Shown here: one piece after another, positions 17,874 through 26,546 of the stretch
Position numbering within the stretch: the stretch's first letter is position 1
Layout of the letters: every line of letters begins with the position of its first letter
Assembly: GCA_016840285.1 (NCBI GenBank)
Contig: JAEOSR010000051.1
Location: 1 to 64,000, forward strand
From: Candidatus Hodarchaeota archaeon
Lineage (GTDB): Archaea; Asgardarchaeota; Heimdallarchaeia; Hodarchaeales; Hodarchaeaceae
DNA: 64,000 nucleotides
Direction: 5' to 3'
Made by a program: the position numbers and the translations under genes
Notes under the pieces: model-generated
What the model was told of the DNA's origin: nothing
The model's input: the letters and a program-made list of their open reading frames with translations, nothing else
Database searches by the model: none

Positions 17874-18219
17874 TATTTTTTCCTCTAAAAGTAAAAGGAA
17901 AAATTATTCCAGAAATTCTACTTTGCTTTAATGACAAATTTTTCCATACAATCCAAACTTAAATGAATTGCCATAAATCCAAAAAAAAGTTTTCTAATTC
18001 GGATATCAGATCGTAGCAACCAGGAAGACATTGGATCCTTATCCTAAAAAGAATTTTCAATACATCTTAATAATTCCTTAATAAGTTCAGTTTTCTTTGA
18101 TCTTCTTCATGCTATCAATCCTAATATTTTACCATTAAGAGCTTCAACCGCATTTTTACTGAATCTAGAGCTCCAGCTGGAAAAAATAGATAAGTAGCAA
18201 ACCCAATAACCAGAAGGTC
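17874..18219. other. Gene-poor interval at the edge of the pseudogene region
   Basis: No intact gene is visible. On the minus strand just after the stop of the CoA-binding gene, one frame stays open for about 32 codons and is hydrophobic (LLVIGFATYLFFPAGALDS). Another frame reads KNAVEALNGKILGLIA. These could be frame-shifted fragments of one decayed membrane-protein gene, but I cannot name a family. Confidence 0.3.
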
Positions 18220-18729
18220 TTATTGTTTTGGAATCCTGTTCATTCCACCAACTTTCGAATGCCACCAGTGACCATTGACAAAACGCTTGATACCTGGAAC
18301 CGCTCTGTGACCCATAAGACAAGACATACCATATTTCATTTCATTTTCTTCACAAATTATGATGCTTTCTTTTGAATCTGTTCTTGGCATGAACCAGATA
18401 CCTGGCTTTGGATTTAATGTTGAGGCTTCTCGAACAATATCAGTTGTTAATTCTTTTTTATGAACAACTACAACAACATCAACTGGTTCAGGTAAATCTT
18501 TGAGTGAAGCATAAGTGGGATCCCCATCGATCTCCTTCTTGTCAGAACATACAGGGTAGGCCTTTTTAACATTGTACCATTTATTTTTTAATAAAGGATA
18601 AATCTTACTGGAGAGACCTCCAGTGAAAGTTCCAGCAATAGCGTATTTCATTTCTGTAGTAAATCCATGATCTATTTCAACCACATAAAACACATCTTGG
18701 GAGGGGTTTGTGTCACTGATGGAGAACAA
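18220..18729 (-). CDS. CoA-binding domain protein
   Basis: A small Rossmann-fold protein of the CoA_binding_2 type. It has KYAIAGTFTGGLSSKIYPLLKN, then a strand ending 'AYPVC' with SDKKEIDGDPTYASLKDLP, EPVDVVVVVHKKELTTDIV and GIWFMPRT, matching the order G..s...K....l...gy.v.pVnp..-I.G...Y.sl.dlp..vD.v. A C-terminal GMSCLMGH carries the late Cys/His. The likely ligand is a CoA-like nucleotide; the role is unknown. Start uncertain: TTG 18729 has no visible ribosome site, and an ATG at 18651 (MKYAIAG) begins right at the domain. The genes downstream of it are decayed, but this frame itself shows no break. Confidence 0.65.
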   Translation of the reverse strand: MFSISDTNPSQDVFYVVEIDHGFTTEMKYAIAGTFTGGLSSKIYPLLKNKWYNVKKAYPVCSDKKEIDGDPTYASLKDLPEPVDVVVVVHKKELTTDIVREASTLNPKPGIWFMPRTDSKESIIICEENEMKYGMSCLMGHRAVPGIKRFVNGHWWHSKVGGMNRIPKQ

Positions 18730-18842
18730 ATAAAAAACCTATGGGTTAAGGAAATACCCACAGTAAGAACCTTTATTGATAAGGATGAGATAAAATTATT
18801 GTAGGATTTTTGTGAGAAAAATGAAGAATGTTGGTTGTTTGA

Positions 18843-19275
18843 ATGACTAGATTACTTGATCAAATCGAAGAACGATACATCAGCAAAAATGGAGTTAAAC
18901 TCCACACAATCTTGATAGGTTCTGGTAAACCCTTAATTTTGCTACATGGGTTTCCTGATTTCTAGTATGGTTGGAAAAATATAATATTAGGATTAAAAGA
19001 CAAATATAAACTTATTATACCTGATTTGAGGGGATATAATCTATCCGAAAAACCAACGGGGGTACAGAATTATAATCTGAATACTTTAGTAGAGGATATT
19101 AGAGGATTGAGTGAAGCATTAAATCTTGAAAGATTTAATCTTACAGGTCATGACTGGGGAGGAGTCATTGCATGGGCATTTGCTGAAAAATTTCCTGAAA
19201 AGTTGGAGAATAATCTTAAATGCACCACATCCTACAATCTTCCATCCTATAATCTTCCTTCTTTTGAATTGTTAA
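18843..19275 (+). pseudogene. Broken alpha/beta hydrolase (epoxide hydrolase/haloalkane dehalogenase-like)
   Basis: Remnant of an alpha/beta-fold hydrolase. From ATG 18843 the frame reads to LLHGFPDF, the oxyanion-hole motif, and meets TAG at 18963-18965, where family members have Trp (HGFPDFW.GW). It continues in frame with YGWKNIILGL, DLRGYNLSEKP and the nucleophile region LTGHDWGGVIAWAFAEKFPEKL (GHDWGG, Asp nucleophile). After about 19206 the frame shifts by one base into IILNAPHPTIF, another family motif, and stops at 19273-19275. The whole cap and C-terminal half, including the catalytic His, is missing. Two independent lesions plus truncation mean the gene is dead. Confidence 0.85.
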
Positions 19276-19937
19276 ATGTTGTTGATACAATGATATTTGC
19301 TTTCATAATTAATAAATTTTGATCAGTTTGAAAGGAATGAATTAAAGATCCTCTGGGTGCTTCAACTATACCTACACCTGATTATTCCTTAATTGTTGAG
19401 GATATTGTATAATCAGTATCCTTCATTAGAATAGGATCTTCTAGAATATCAATTGTTTTCTCAAGAGCATACATGATTTCTATTATTCGTGCAAAATGAG
19501 TCGAAAAACTTTCAGTTGTATAGCAACCAAATTTCTGACGAAAAACTTCAAGCATTTTACTTGCTATTTTCGTGGGGATAGTTTCATAACATTTCTGTCG
19601 AGCCAATGGCCCAACTTGAATGATGGAATCTTCTTCATCTTCCACATTAGTGAAATAAGGAAATTTTGTCCAAGAAAAATCGTAATACTTCTCACCAATC
19701 ATTTTTCGATATTTGGCCACTCTAAAATTTCCTTTAACCTTTCCCTTTGAATCTACAATAATTGTTTCCTCATCATAGAGAGCTTTTCTTTGTTGTCCCC
19801 AATCATGTTAATTTTTCAATTTGATTGATTATTTGTTCATGAAGTCTTTCATATAATGGTTTATTGCTTTCTTTTAAGAGTTGAAGTACTTTAAGGGCAT
19901 AATAGAATTCTTGATAAGTTTGTATGAGAATCAATAC
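19250..19937 (-). pseudogene. Relic of a [NiFe]-hydrogenase large subunit
   Basis: Internal fragment of a group 3/4-like hydrogenase alpha subunit, recognisable in pieces. Frame A (19937-19803) reads YALKVLQLLKES...LYERLHEQII. After a frameshift near 19805, frame B reads QQRKALYDEETIIVDSKGKV, then WTKFPYFTN, IQVGPLARQK, VFRQKFG and IIEIMYALEKTIDILEDPIL. TAA at 19384-19382 then interrupts the frame. The same frame continues with [16 protein letters not shown] and [11 protein letters not shown], the well-known GVG.VEAPRG...H and IVPTTqNN motifs of MvhA/FrhA-type subunits. Both nickel-binding CxxC ends are absent. It converges on the hydrolase remnant, with overlap near 19250-19275. Confidence 0.82.
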
Positions 19938-20042
19938 TTATTCCTCCTTTTTCTAACATTTTCTATTGATATATGGTATTCAGTTAGATATGAAGATTCA
20001 TTACGTTTAAATCATACAGCTTTAACTCTGAGGATGATAATA

Positions 20043-20639
20043 ATGCAAGATATTTATGAGCCTATTACTCGTTCTTCAGATCTAATTGAAGCAAAAAAAT
20101 GTTTTATCATGATTATCGATGTCCAATCAGTATTCATGCAAGGTCTAACAAATGAAGAGCAATTAATCTTTCTACAAAAGTTTACACACTTGATTAGGCT
20201 TTCTTGTGTCTTGAACATCCCTCTTCTTATTACAGCTGAAGATATCGAAAAGAATGGGTCTTTACCAAACACTCTTCAAAAAGCTCTCCCTTCGAACGTT
20301 AAAATCTTTAATAAATTTATTTACAGTTGTTGGGGTCAGAAAGATATCCAAATGGCAATTAGAAATACCAAACGACACATTGCGATACTTTGTGGTTTTG
20401 AAACTGATGTGTGTATTGCCCAAACGGCGATTGATCTTCAAACTAATGGATTTAAAGTCTTTATTTTAACAGATATGACCTTCTCTCGGAATAGCATTGA
20501 ACATGAGATCGGATTGAAGCGTATGGAACATCATGGGATTATACTTTCATTGTTAAAAACGTGTCAAGAAGAAATAACCGCTGGTGTGAGAACACCTATC
20601 CAACAAGTGTTGAAAGAAAACGATTTACAAAATATTTGA
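20043..20639 (+). CDS. Isochorismatase-like cysteine hydrolase
   Basis: Member of the isochorismatase/nicotinamidase-like superfamily, cleaving an amide or ester of a small molecule. Catalytic candidates are the Asp in MIIDVQSVFM, the Lys in IFNKFIYSCWG, and the Cys in CGFETDVCIAQTAIDL, all in the expected order and context. The ATG at 20043 has GAGG nine bases upstream and starts directly before the domain. The frame is open to 19881, but that extension overlaps the hydrogenase relic and reads like its antisense, so I excluded it. At ~199 residues the size is typical. Substrate unknown. The next gene downstream is the metal-responsive regulator, with its own promoter. Confidence 0.85.
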   Translation: MQDIYEPITRSSDLIEAKKCFIMIIDVQSVFMQGLTNEEQLIFLQKFTHLIRLSCVLNIPLLITAEDIEKNGSLPNTLQKALPSNVKIFNKFIYSCWGQKDIQMAIRNTKRHIAILCGFETDVCIAQTAIDLQTNGFKVFILTDMTFSRNSIEHEIGLKRMEHHGIILSLLKTCQEEITAGVRTPIQQVLKENDLQNI

Positions 20640-20710
20640 AATAATAAGTAATTTTAACTGATCATTTTGTTTGGAAACTCGCAATTTTTTTCGAATTCTC
20701 AGATAATAAC

Positions 20711-20730
20711 ATTTGAAGAAATGTTCAAAT
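20711..20730. promoter_or_regulatory. Palindromic ArsR/SmtB-type operator
   Basis: A perfect inverted repeat, ATTTGAA (20711-20717), six-base spacer, TTCAAAT (20724-20730), lies immediately upstream of the TATA box TTATAAAC at 20735-20742. The TGAA-n6-TTCA core matches the known style of SmtB/ArsR operators. Bound repressor would block TBP/TFB access, so autoregulation by the regulator encoded downstream is likely. Confidence 0.6.
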
Positions 20731-20734
20731 ATTC

Positions 20735-20742
20735 TTATAAAC
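20735..20742 (+). promoter_or_regulatory. TATA box of the ArsR/P-type ATPase operon
   Basis: TTATAAAC sits at the expected distance for a transcript start near 20765, about 30 bases before the ATG at 20794. It abuts the inverted repeat described above. Confidence 0.5.
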
Positions 20743-20793
20743 TATTGTTAACAACTTCTTAAATAGAGAATATCCTTGAGAGTTTGGTTACCA

Positions 20794-21150
20794 ATGACAG
20801 CACCCTGTAAAACAATCGAAATCAATCCTGAAGAGATAGAAATTGCTCGGAAAAAGATCGATGGTTCGAATCCCATCCAATTAACCAAATTTTTTCGAAT
20901 AATTTCTGGAGAAACAAGGATTAAGATTCTTTTATCATTATCTGGGACTGAACTCTGCGTTTGTGATCTTAGTGAAATCTTAGGATTATCTCCTTCAGCT
21001 ATCTCTCATCAATTAAAAGAACTCCGAGAGGGGAACTTTGTTAAATTTCGTCGTGAGGGAAAAGAAAGTTATTACTCGCTTGAAATTGAACACTTAGAAC
21101 CGATTTTAACTAATGCATTAGAACATCTTAGAGACCATCCTACAGGTTAG
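20794..21150 (+). CDS. ArsR/SmtB-family metal-responsive repressor
   Basis: A 118-residue winged-helix repressor. The metal-sensing motif ELCVCDL in the alpha-3 helix places two cysteines as in ArsR/CadC sensors. The recognition helix LSPSAISHQLKELREGNFV and wing KFRREGKESYYSL follow. Cys5 near the N-terminus (TAPCKTIE) could be an extra ligand, as in CadC. Start: ATG 20794; an in-frame TTG at 20776 has no ribosome site. It is the first gene of an operon with the P-type ATPase, 13 bases downstream, and an inverted repeat overlaps the promoter region. Zn, Cd or Pb are the likely inducers, judged from the partner ATPase. Confidence 0.88.
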   Translation: MTAPCKTIEINPEEIEIARKKIDGSNPIQLTKFFRIISGETRIKILLSLSGTELCVCDLSEILGLSPSAISHQLKELREGNFVKFRREGKESYYSLEIEHLEPILTNALEHLRDHPTG

Positions 21151-21163
21151 GAGAGTAGTCGAA

Positions 21164-23269
21164 ATGGGTCAGGAAGTTCATAAATTTTCTATTAAAGGCT
21201 TAAGCTGTGCTAATTGTGCACTTAAGATAGAAAATACTCTAAAAAGTCAAGATTTTTCTGAGGTCCAATTAAATTTTGCTACAAGGATACTTACATTTAG
21301 TTGTGGGGAGAAGCGATGTGATTCTCATGCAGAGAAAATCAATGCAATCATATCTAAAATTGAACCAGGAGCTCTTGCTATCCCTGAGATAAGCATGGAT
21401 CAACCACAAGTTAGGGATTGGGTTCCTATTGCTCAAATCAGTGTTTCTTTACTACTTCTTGTATTAGGAATCGTACTAACAAATCCCTCAATGACAGAAC
21501 TACTAAGATTGACGGGTAATATATCCTTTTTCCTTGCATATTTCATAGCTGGTTGGAAAGTGCTTAAAAAAGCCATTATTCAATTGAGAAACCATAATTT
21601 CGCAAATGAATATATCCTAATGTCTGTAGCTACGATTGGAGCGATTCTAATTCAGGAAATACCTGAAGCGGTAGCTGTCATGGTCTTTTACACTATAGGA
21701 GAATATTTACAGACTAGAGCCATTAATCATTCAAGACAATCAATTGGCTCTTTGTTGGATATACGCCCAGATCAAGCTCATCTTGTTAATGCTGATAGTA
21801 TCACAACAGTCCCTATTGCTGAAGTAAAACCTGATGATTTTATCCTAGTAAAACCTGGAGAACGAATTCCATTAGATGGTAAGATTGTAAAAGGACAGAC
21901 AAACTTAGACATGTCGGCATTGACTGGAGAATCCCGACCTGTGACCGTAATGGAAGACGATGAAGTTCTTTCGGGTTCAATAACAAGTAATAGTATTCAC
22001 ATTCAGGTAACATCTCCCTGTTATGACTCTACAGTTTCAAGAATCTTGAATGCTGTTGAAAATGCCGCTAAAAACAAATCTAAAACCGAATTATTCATCA
22101 CTCGATTTGCTCGCTACTACACTCCACTGATTCTTTTAGTAGCTCTCTTCATTGCAGTAATTCCACCTCTATTATTCGGACAGGCCTTTAATGTGTGGGT
22201 CTATCGAGCATTTGTAATTCTCGTCATCTCGTGTCCTTGCGCTTTAGTTGTTTCGATCCCGTTGGTTTACTTTTCTGGAATCGGTAAAAGTTCACACGAG
22301 GGAATTTTACTGAAAGGTGCTAATGTTATTGATTCACTCAATAATGTCTCAACTGTCTTGTGGGATAAAACAGGAACATTAACTGTAGGGAAGTTTAAGG
22401 TGGTTACAATTGTTCCAACACCAAATTATAGTCCTCATGATGTTCTTGCTTATGCTGCTCTTGCTGAAGCACATTCTACTCATCCCATTGCAGCTTCGAT
22501 TCGTGAAGCTCACGGTAAACAAGTGGATTTAACACAGATTGAAGAATACGAGGAATTACCTGCTTTAGGTGTAATGATGAAAACTGTTTCCAATGAATCA
22601 ATTGTTGTAGGAAATGACAAATTAGCGCATAAAGTGAATTGTCCTCACTCAGAATGTATTCGTGATGAAACTGCTGTATATGTGATAAAGAATGGCGAAT
22701 ATATAGGTCATATTATCATTGATGATCAGATTAAAGATACCTCATACCATGCAATCAAGAAATTGAAGTCCCAGAACGTTTTAAATATTGGTTTATTAAC
22801 TGGTGATACCAAGAATGTGGCAGAAAGAGTTGGAAGGGAGTTGGGAATCGATCAAACAAAAATTTATGCCAATTTGATGCCTTTAAATAAACTGGAAATT
22901 TTGGAAAGTTATATCTATAAAAACGATGGAGTTGGGGCCGTTGCTTTTGTTGGGGATGGGATTAATGATGCACCAGTTATTGCAAGAGCGGATATTGGGG
23001 TCGCAATGGGAGGCATCGGTTCAGATGCTACTATTGAAGCAGCAGATCTAGTTATCATGGAAGATAATCCTTCAAAATTAAGTGATGCCATAGATATTGC
23101 AAAAAGGACAAACAAATTAGCAAAACAGAATATCATTATGGCATTGGGTATAAAAGCATTATTTATTTTTTTGGGAGCTATGGGCCTTGCTACGATGTGG
23201 GCAGCTGTGTTTGGTGACGTAGGTGTGACAATTCTGACAGTACTGAACTCATTAAGGCTTTTAAGATGA
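21164..23269 (+). CDS. cadA: Heavy-metal-translocating P1B-type ATPase (Zn/Cd/Pb exporter)
   Basis: Exports a soft divalent cation at the cost of ATP. In order, the protein has an N-terminal HMA domain with GLSCANCALK (C15, C18), four TM helices, the actuator domain with LTGESRPV, a CPC ion site (C357-P-C359) in VISCPCALVV, phosphorylation site D401 in DKTGTLT, the HP motif STHPIAAS, and hinge GDGINDAPVIARADIGVAMG. The last TM helix carries the Asp of VFGDVGVTILTVLNSLRLL, which with CPC is typical of the ZntA/CadA subgroup rather than copper ATPases. Length 701 is normal. Co-transcription with the upstream ArsR gene supports metal-inducible detoxification. Choice between Zn, Cd and Pb is open. 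Confidence 0.95.
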   Translation: MGQEVHKFSIKGLSCANCALKIENTLKSQDFSEVQLNFATRILTFSCGEKRCDSHAEKINAIISKIEPGALAIPEISMDQPQVRDWVPIAQISVSLLLLVLGIVLTNPSMTELLRLTGNISFFLAYFIAGWKVLKKAIIQLRNHNFANEYILMSVATIGAILIQEIPEAVAVMVFYTIGEYLQTRAINHSRQSIGSLLDIRPDQAHLVNADSITTVPIAEVKPDDFILVKPGERIPLDGKIVKGQTNLDMSALTGESRPVTVMEDDEVLSGSITSNSIHIQVTSPCYDSTVSRILNAVENAAKNKSKTELFITRFARYYTPLILLVALFIAVIPPLLFGQAFNVWVYRAFVILVISCPCALVVSIPLVYFSGIGKSSHEGILLKGANVIDSLNNVSTVLWDKTGTLTVGKFKVVTIVPTPNYSPHDVLAYAALAEAHSTHPIAASIREAHGKQVDLTQIEEYEELPALGVMMKTVSNESIVVGNDKLAHKVNCPHSECIRDETAVYVIKNGEYIGHIIIDDQIKDTSYHAIKKLKSQNVLNIGLLTGDTKNVAERVGRELGIDQTKIYANLMPLNKLEILESYIYKNDGVGAVAFVGDGINDAPVIARADIGVAMGGIGSDATIEAADLVIMEDNPSKLSDAIDIAKRTNKLAKQNIIMALGIKALFIFLGAMGLATMWAAVFGDVGVTILTVLNSLRLLR

Positions 23270-23409
23270 AATAATCGTTAATGAGATTTCTGAAACAAGG
23301 GATCTTTTAGCAAGTTGCATAATCGATTAATGTCTCTTTAGCAAAGGCATATTAATACTCACCAACTTATTATTTCTGACCTTTTACTGGGCTATTTTCT
23401 GGTGATGCA

Positions 23410-25662
23410 ATGGCCGTAGAATACGGAATGTCTTTAATTGATGAACTCAAAGAAGTCCTTGCGAGAAGAAGAAATGTTCTAGAAATTTTTGGAACATATA
23501 AAATTATGTACGATGAACTTTTACAGAATTTGGCAAATTCATACCATACAGATATTGATACAGCTGTTTCAGCCTTCTATCTTGCAAATTATGTCATGGA
23601 TACATTAAAACAAGATAAAGAAGCAAGGGATAGAGTTGATGAGGATGATCGAGTTAAAATCGTGCTAGAAAACCTCATCGAAGCGAAAAAGCACCTAACA
23701 ATGGATTTTGAGTCACTTGTACAGGTGTATTCCCTTCTCTATGATTGGGCGGTCAAGATTGAAAAAGATTTAGTTACACACGCTCGACTAATAGTGAATC
23801 CAAAAGTAATAATGACCAATCTAGTTGATATATATGCTGTATCGCTCTTTTCGTTTTTAAAACAAGTTGTTCCCAATTTAGATCTAAGGTGGGCAATGGC
23901 TGAGTTAGCTGGCGCCTTAGATAAAGGATTTGCTTCAGAATATTTTGAAGATATTAAATCAAATTTTTCTATTGCCAAAATGGATCCTTTAGTCTTTTTT
24001 GACTCAGGGTTCTTTGTTATTTGCCCATTCGTCGAAAAATATTTTGCTAGAAAGTTCGAAGACGTTAAAGAGCTAGAATCGTTCGGTGATATTGGTCGGC
24101 GATCATATGAATTTGCTACTTCTGTCTTTTACGATACTACTTCAAGAGAATTATACTCCCCTATTGCTTATGATGAACAAATCGTTTCTAATGAAATTCT
24201 GGAGCTCTTAGAGCTAGAATTGAAAAACTCTCTCTATCTGAATCAGACATCAAGTAGACCTGATAATCCGTATCAATTGCTTTTTGCTAAATTTCACGTT
24301 CAAATTAGGATTCCTAACCAACGACCAGAAGAAAGGTTTTTCTACATCCATAATTTTGAGGAGAAACAGTCAGATAATGGATTTTCCAATAAACTAGGAA
24401 ATTGGAATTATCTGATGCTCTCAGAACAAAACGTTAATCTTCAATCAATAATTTCATATTCCAAACAACGGTGTATCGATATCAGAGGAATTTCAAGTCG
24501 TTTGAAAGCTCAGGGTGACACTGACGTTGAACTTATGAATACTTTGTTGTCAGCATGGATGGAGATGTATATCCACAACTTACAAGAAGAATATAATTTC
24601 CTAGAGTTAAAAGATGAGCTTCGTGAGCAAGGATTTATCCCTGTATGTCTTCTAAAGCAAGATAGGCAGCGAACAATTGTGGAAATGTTAGTGGACACAC
24701 CAAAAGCGATTACTTCCAAACGACTGGATACGCTTGGCATTAAATCAAGCATGATTAGCAAAGATCAAACTGAGCGTTTATTAGATCATTTGAAAATTAT
24801 TACCGATCATTGTTCAAACGTTTTCCGATTGATTTTACTCCAAAATAACCAAGATCTTGAAATCAGCCTTCACCCCGTGGAATTCCTATATGAAGATCAA
24901 AAATACCCCGGAAAAAATTTGTCTATCCTTTTTTCAAGTGATGAATCAAAATTAGTGGGGCTTCTCAGTCAAAATGAAGCATCATCGGAGTATCAATCAA
25001 AGTCATTAAAACAACGGCAGATATTCAGTAAAATTAACCAATTACTAACAGATTTAAGGATTAAAACAATGGCTGATGCTCGAGCTGCGAAATTGGAGAA
25101 TTATATTACAAAAGCAACTGTAGAAAGTCTATATGAACCAGGTAGTCTTTGGCTAACAGGAGAAATTACAGAGTCATTTGGAGTTTCATCTACAGATGAA
25201 TCCGTTACTGATCGGATTGATCTTGCAATAAAGAAAGAAAAAGAACGAATAGAAGCAATGAAAGTAGCAGAAAAAGAACGTCAAGAAGCTTTGGAGAAAG
25301 AAAGACAAATTCGGTTACAAGCCGAGAGAGCCCTTTATTTCAATGAAATTATACTAAAGAATTTTTTTAAAGAAGTAAATCTGAAGATCCAAAATTCTAT
25401 ATTGGATCTGTTAAAAGAGAGATTTTCAGAAATCTATGGATTGGAGCAGGAGCACCGAAGTATAAAAATGAAATTGAAGGATTTAAAGGAAGAACACAAG
25501 GAAATAACAGAAATATCAGAACAAGTGAACGAAATTCTTGAGACTTTGACTCATCAAATCGTTATTGAAAGTTCAAAAACTATTTCTGAGTACATACCTG
25601 AACTTGAGAAAATTTGGTCATCTATATCCGAAATGACAAAAGATGAGCTTTCAGGAGGATAG
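23410..25662 (+). CDS. Large protein of unknown function with C-terminal coiled coil
   Basis: I do not recognise this 750-residue soluble protein. The N-terminal ~230 residues are mainly helical (DELKEVLARRRNVLEIFGTY). The middle mixes strands and helices (YQLLFAKFHVQIRIPNQRPEERFFYIHNF; EISLHPVEFLYED). Residues about 605-650 are a charged coiled coil (KKEKERIEAMKVAEKERQEA), and the last 90 residues are again helical. No signal peptide, membrane helix, Walker motif or cysteine cluster is present. Start ATG 23410 has GGTGAT 5 bases before it. It stands alone between the P-type ATPase and the arsenic operon. Its length and codon use argue that it is a real, probably lineage-specific, gene. Confidence 0.75.
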   Translation: MAVEYGMSLIDELKEVLARRRNVLEIFGTYKIMYDELLQNLANSYHTDIDTAVSAFYLANYVMDTLKQDKEARDRVDEDDRVKIVLENLIEAKKHLTMDFESLVQVYSLLYDWAVKIEKDLVTHARLIVNPKVIMTNLVDIYAVSLFSFLKQVVPNLDLRWAMAELAGALDKGFASEYFEDIKSNFSIAKMDPLVFFDSGFFVICPFVEKYFARKFEDVKELESFGDIGRRSYEFATSVFYDTTSRELYSPIAYDEQIVSNEILELLELELKNSLYLNQTSSRPDNPYQLLFAKFHVQIRIPNQRPEERFFYIHNFEEKQSDNGFSNKLGNWNYLMLSEQNVNLQSIISYSKQRCIDIRGISSRLKAQGDTDVELMNTLLSAWMEMYIHNLQEEYNFLELKDELREQGFIPVCLLKQDRQRTIVEMLVDTPKAITSKRLDTLGIKSSMISKDQTERLLDHLKIITDHCSNVFRLILLQNNQDLEISLHPVEFLYEDQKYPGKNLSILFSSDESKLVGLLSQNEASSEYQSKSLKQRQIFSKINQLLTDLRIKTMADARAAKLENYITKATVESLYEPGSLWLTGEITESFGVSSTDESVTDRIDLAIKKEKERIEAMKVAEKERQEALEKERQIRLQAERALYFNEIILKNFFKEVNLKIQNSILDLLKERFSEIYGLEQEHRSIKMKLKDLKEEHKEITEISEQVNEILETLTHQIVIESSKTISEYIPELEKIWSSISEMTKDELSGG

Positions 25663-25692
25663 GTTTTTTTTACTTGTTAGTTTCCAAATAAT

Positions 25693-25953
25693 TCATTCTT
25701 GTTCATTCTTTGGCGGAGTTTTCATTTCTCTTGTGTGTTCTTGTTTTTCTTCGAGTTTAACGAGTACATATATACCAGCAAGATGCATACAGATGAATAG
25801 TATCCACAAAATAATATAAAGAGGTAATGCCTCAATAATTACTAGGTCGATCACAGTAGTAACATAAATGCCTATTATTAAACCATATGCGGCTGCTACA
25901 ACAATTGCATATGCAAGTTCTTGAAAAGCAAATTTTCTCACTTTTACATCCAA
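25693..25953 (-). CDS. Small two-helix membrane protein
   Basis: An 86-residue protein with two hydrophobic segments (LAYAIVVAAAYGLIIGIYV; LPLYIILWILFICMHLAGIY) and a charged C-terminal tail (KLEEKQEHTREMK), so probably a small integral membrane protein. No family recognised. It is convergent with the 750-residue gene and about 300 bases away from the arsenic operon, so it is not clearly part of either. Confidence 0.55.
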   Translation of the reverse strand: MDVKVRKFAFQELAYAIVVAAAYGLIIGIYVTTVIDLVIIEALPLYIILWILFICMHLAGIYVLVKLEEKQEHTREMKTPPKNEQE

Positions 25954-26260
25954 CCTTCACTTTTTTATTAGCGTACTACTGGTATTAGTGTGTTTAATAA
26001 AGACTATTGCCTTTTAATACATTATCAAGGATCGTTAATTTAGGATTTTTAAAGCATTTTCGTATTAACAAATTGGTAGTTTGATTTACGAATAATCCAA
26101 GGCTACATCATTTCATTAACTTCGTATATTGACATCTATAACTGCCAGTGGTTCAATATTTCAGTTAAAAAAGTTGAAATTTTTCGGTAGATTAATTGTA
26201 TAACATCAGTACCTTTTGAACTGAGAAAATAATCTCGGAAGATAGATTAAATTTCATCTA
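25954..26260. other. Intergenic interval, no gene seen
   Basis: AT-rich stretch between the small membrane protein and the last gene of the arsenic operon. I find no open frame longer than about 25 codons, no repeat and no RNA-like structure. It probably holds the promoter of the small membrane protein gene and the terminator of the arsenic operon. Confidence 0.4.
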
Positions 26261-26533
26261 CTAGTGATTATTTCCTAATTCTGGTATTAATAGCTCTTTC
26301 AGCTTTCTTTCAAGATTAAATACCGCGACTAATTCACCATTTATGAAAACAGATCTACTCCTGCCTCCAAGCTCTTTTACTCGGGGTGAATCAGATACTA
26401 AGCTTACAATCTCAATTCTTTCTCTATACTCATTTAGCATATCCCAAACTCGATTTATCCAAGTAGAAAATGAACAGCTACATTCTCCAGCGGGAAAAAT
26501 GACTTCAATTACTGATTTGGACATCTTATTCAT
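26261..26533 (-). CDS. Small thioredoxin-fold-like protein with a CSC motif, last gene of the arsenic operon
   Basis: A 90-residue protein. The N-terminal strand VIEVIFPAGECSCSFSTWI is followed by helix WDMLNEYRERIEIVSLVSDSP, then GGRSRSVFINGELVAVF and a closing helix. The strand-Cys-helix-strand-'vfiNGelv' order resembles the small redox/glutaredoxin-like proteins that accompany ArsP-type permeases. The cysteines are arranged CxC rather than CxxC. Start ATG 26533 has GAGG eight bases before it; a TTG one codon upstream is also in frame. It follows the thioredoxin-like gene by 13 bases. A role in binding or reducing the metalloid for the permease is inference. Confidence 0.6.
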   Translation of the reverse strand: MNKMSKSVIEVIFPAGECSCSFSTWINRVWDMLNEYRERIEIVSLVSDSPRVKELGGRSRSVFINGELVAVFNLERKLKELLIPELGNNH

Positions 26534-26546
26534 CAAAATTTCCTCT

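Noticed and set aside
18963..18965. TAG in the alpha/beta hydrolase as a recoded (pyrrolysine) codon
   Set aside because: A frameshift and a large truncation follow in the same gene, so simple decay explains it; pyrrolysine is known mainly from methylamine methyltransferases.
19881..20042. N-terminal extension of the isochorismatase-like frame
   Set aside because: It is hydrophobic, has no ribosome site and overlaps the antisense hydrogenase relic; the ATG at 20043 starts at the domain.
20865..20885. GGTTCGAATCCC-like T-arm sequence
   Set aside because: It lies inside the ArsR coding frame (DGSNPIQL) and there is no acceptor stem, D arm or anticodon arm around it, so it is not a tRNA gene.
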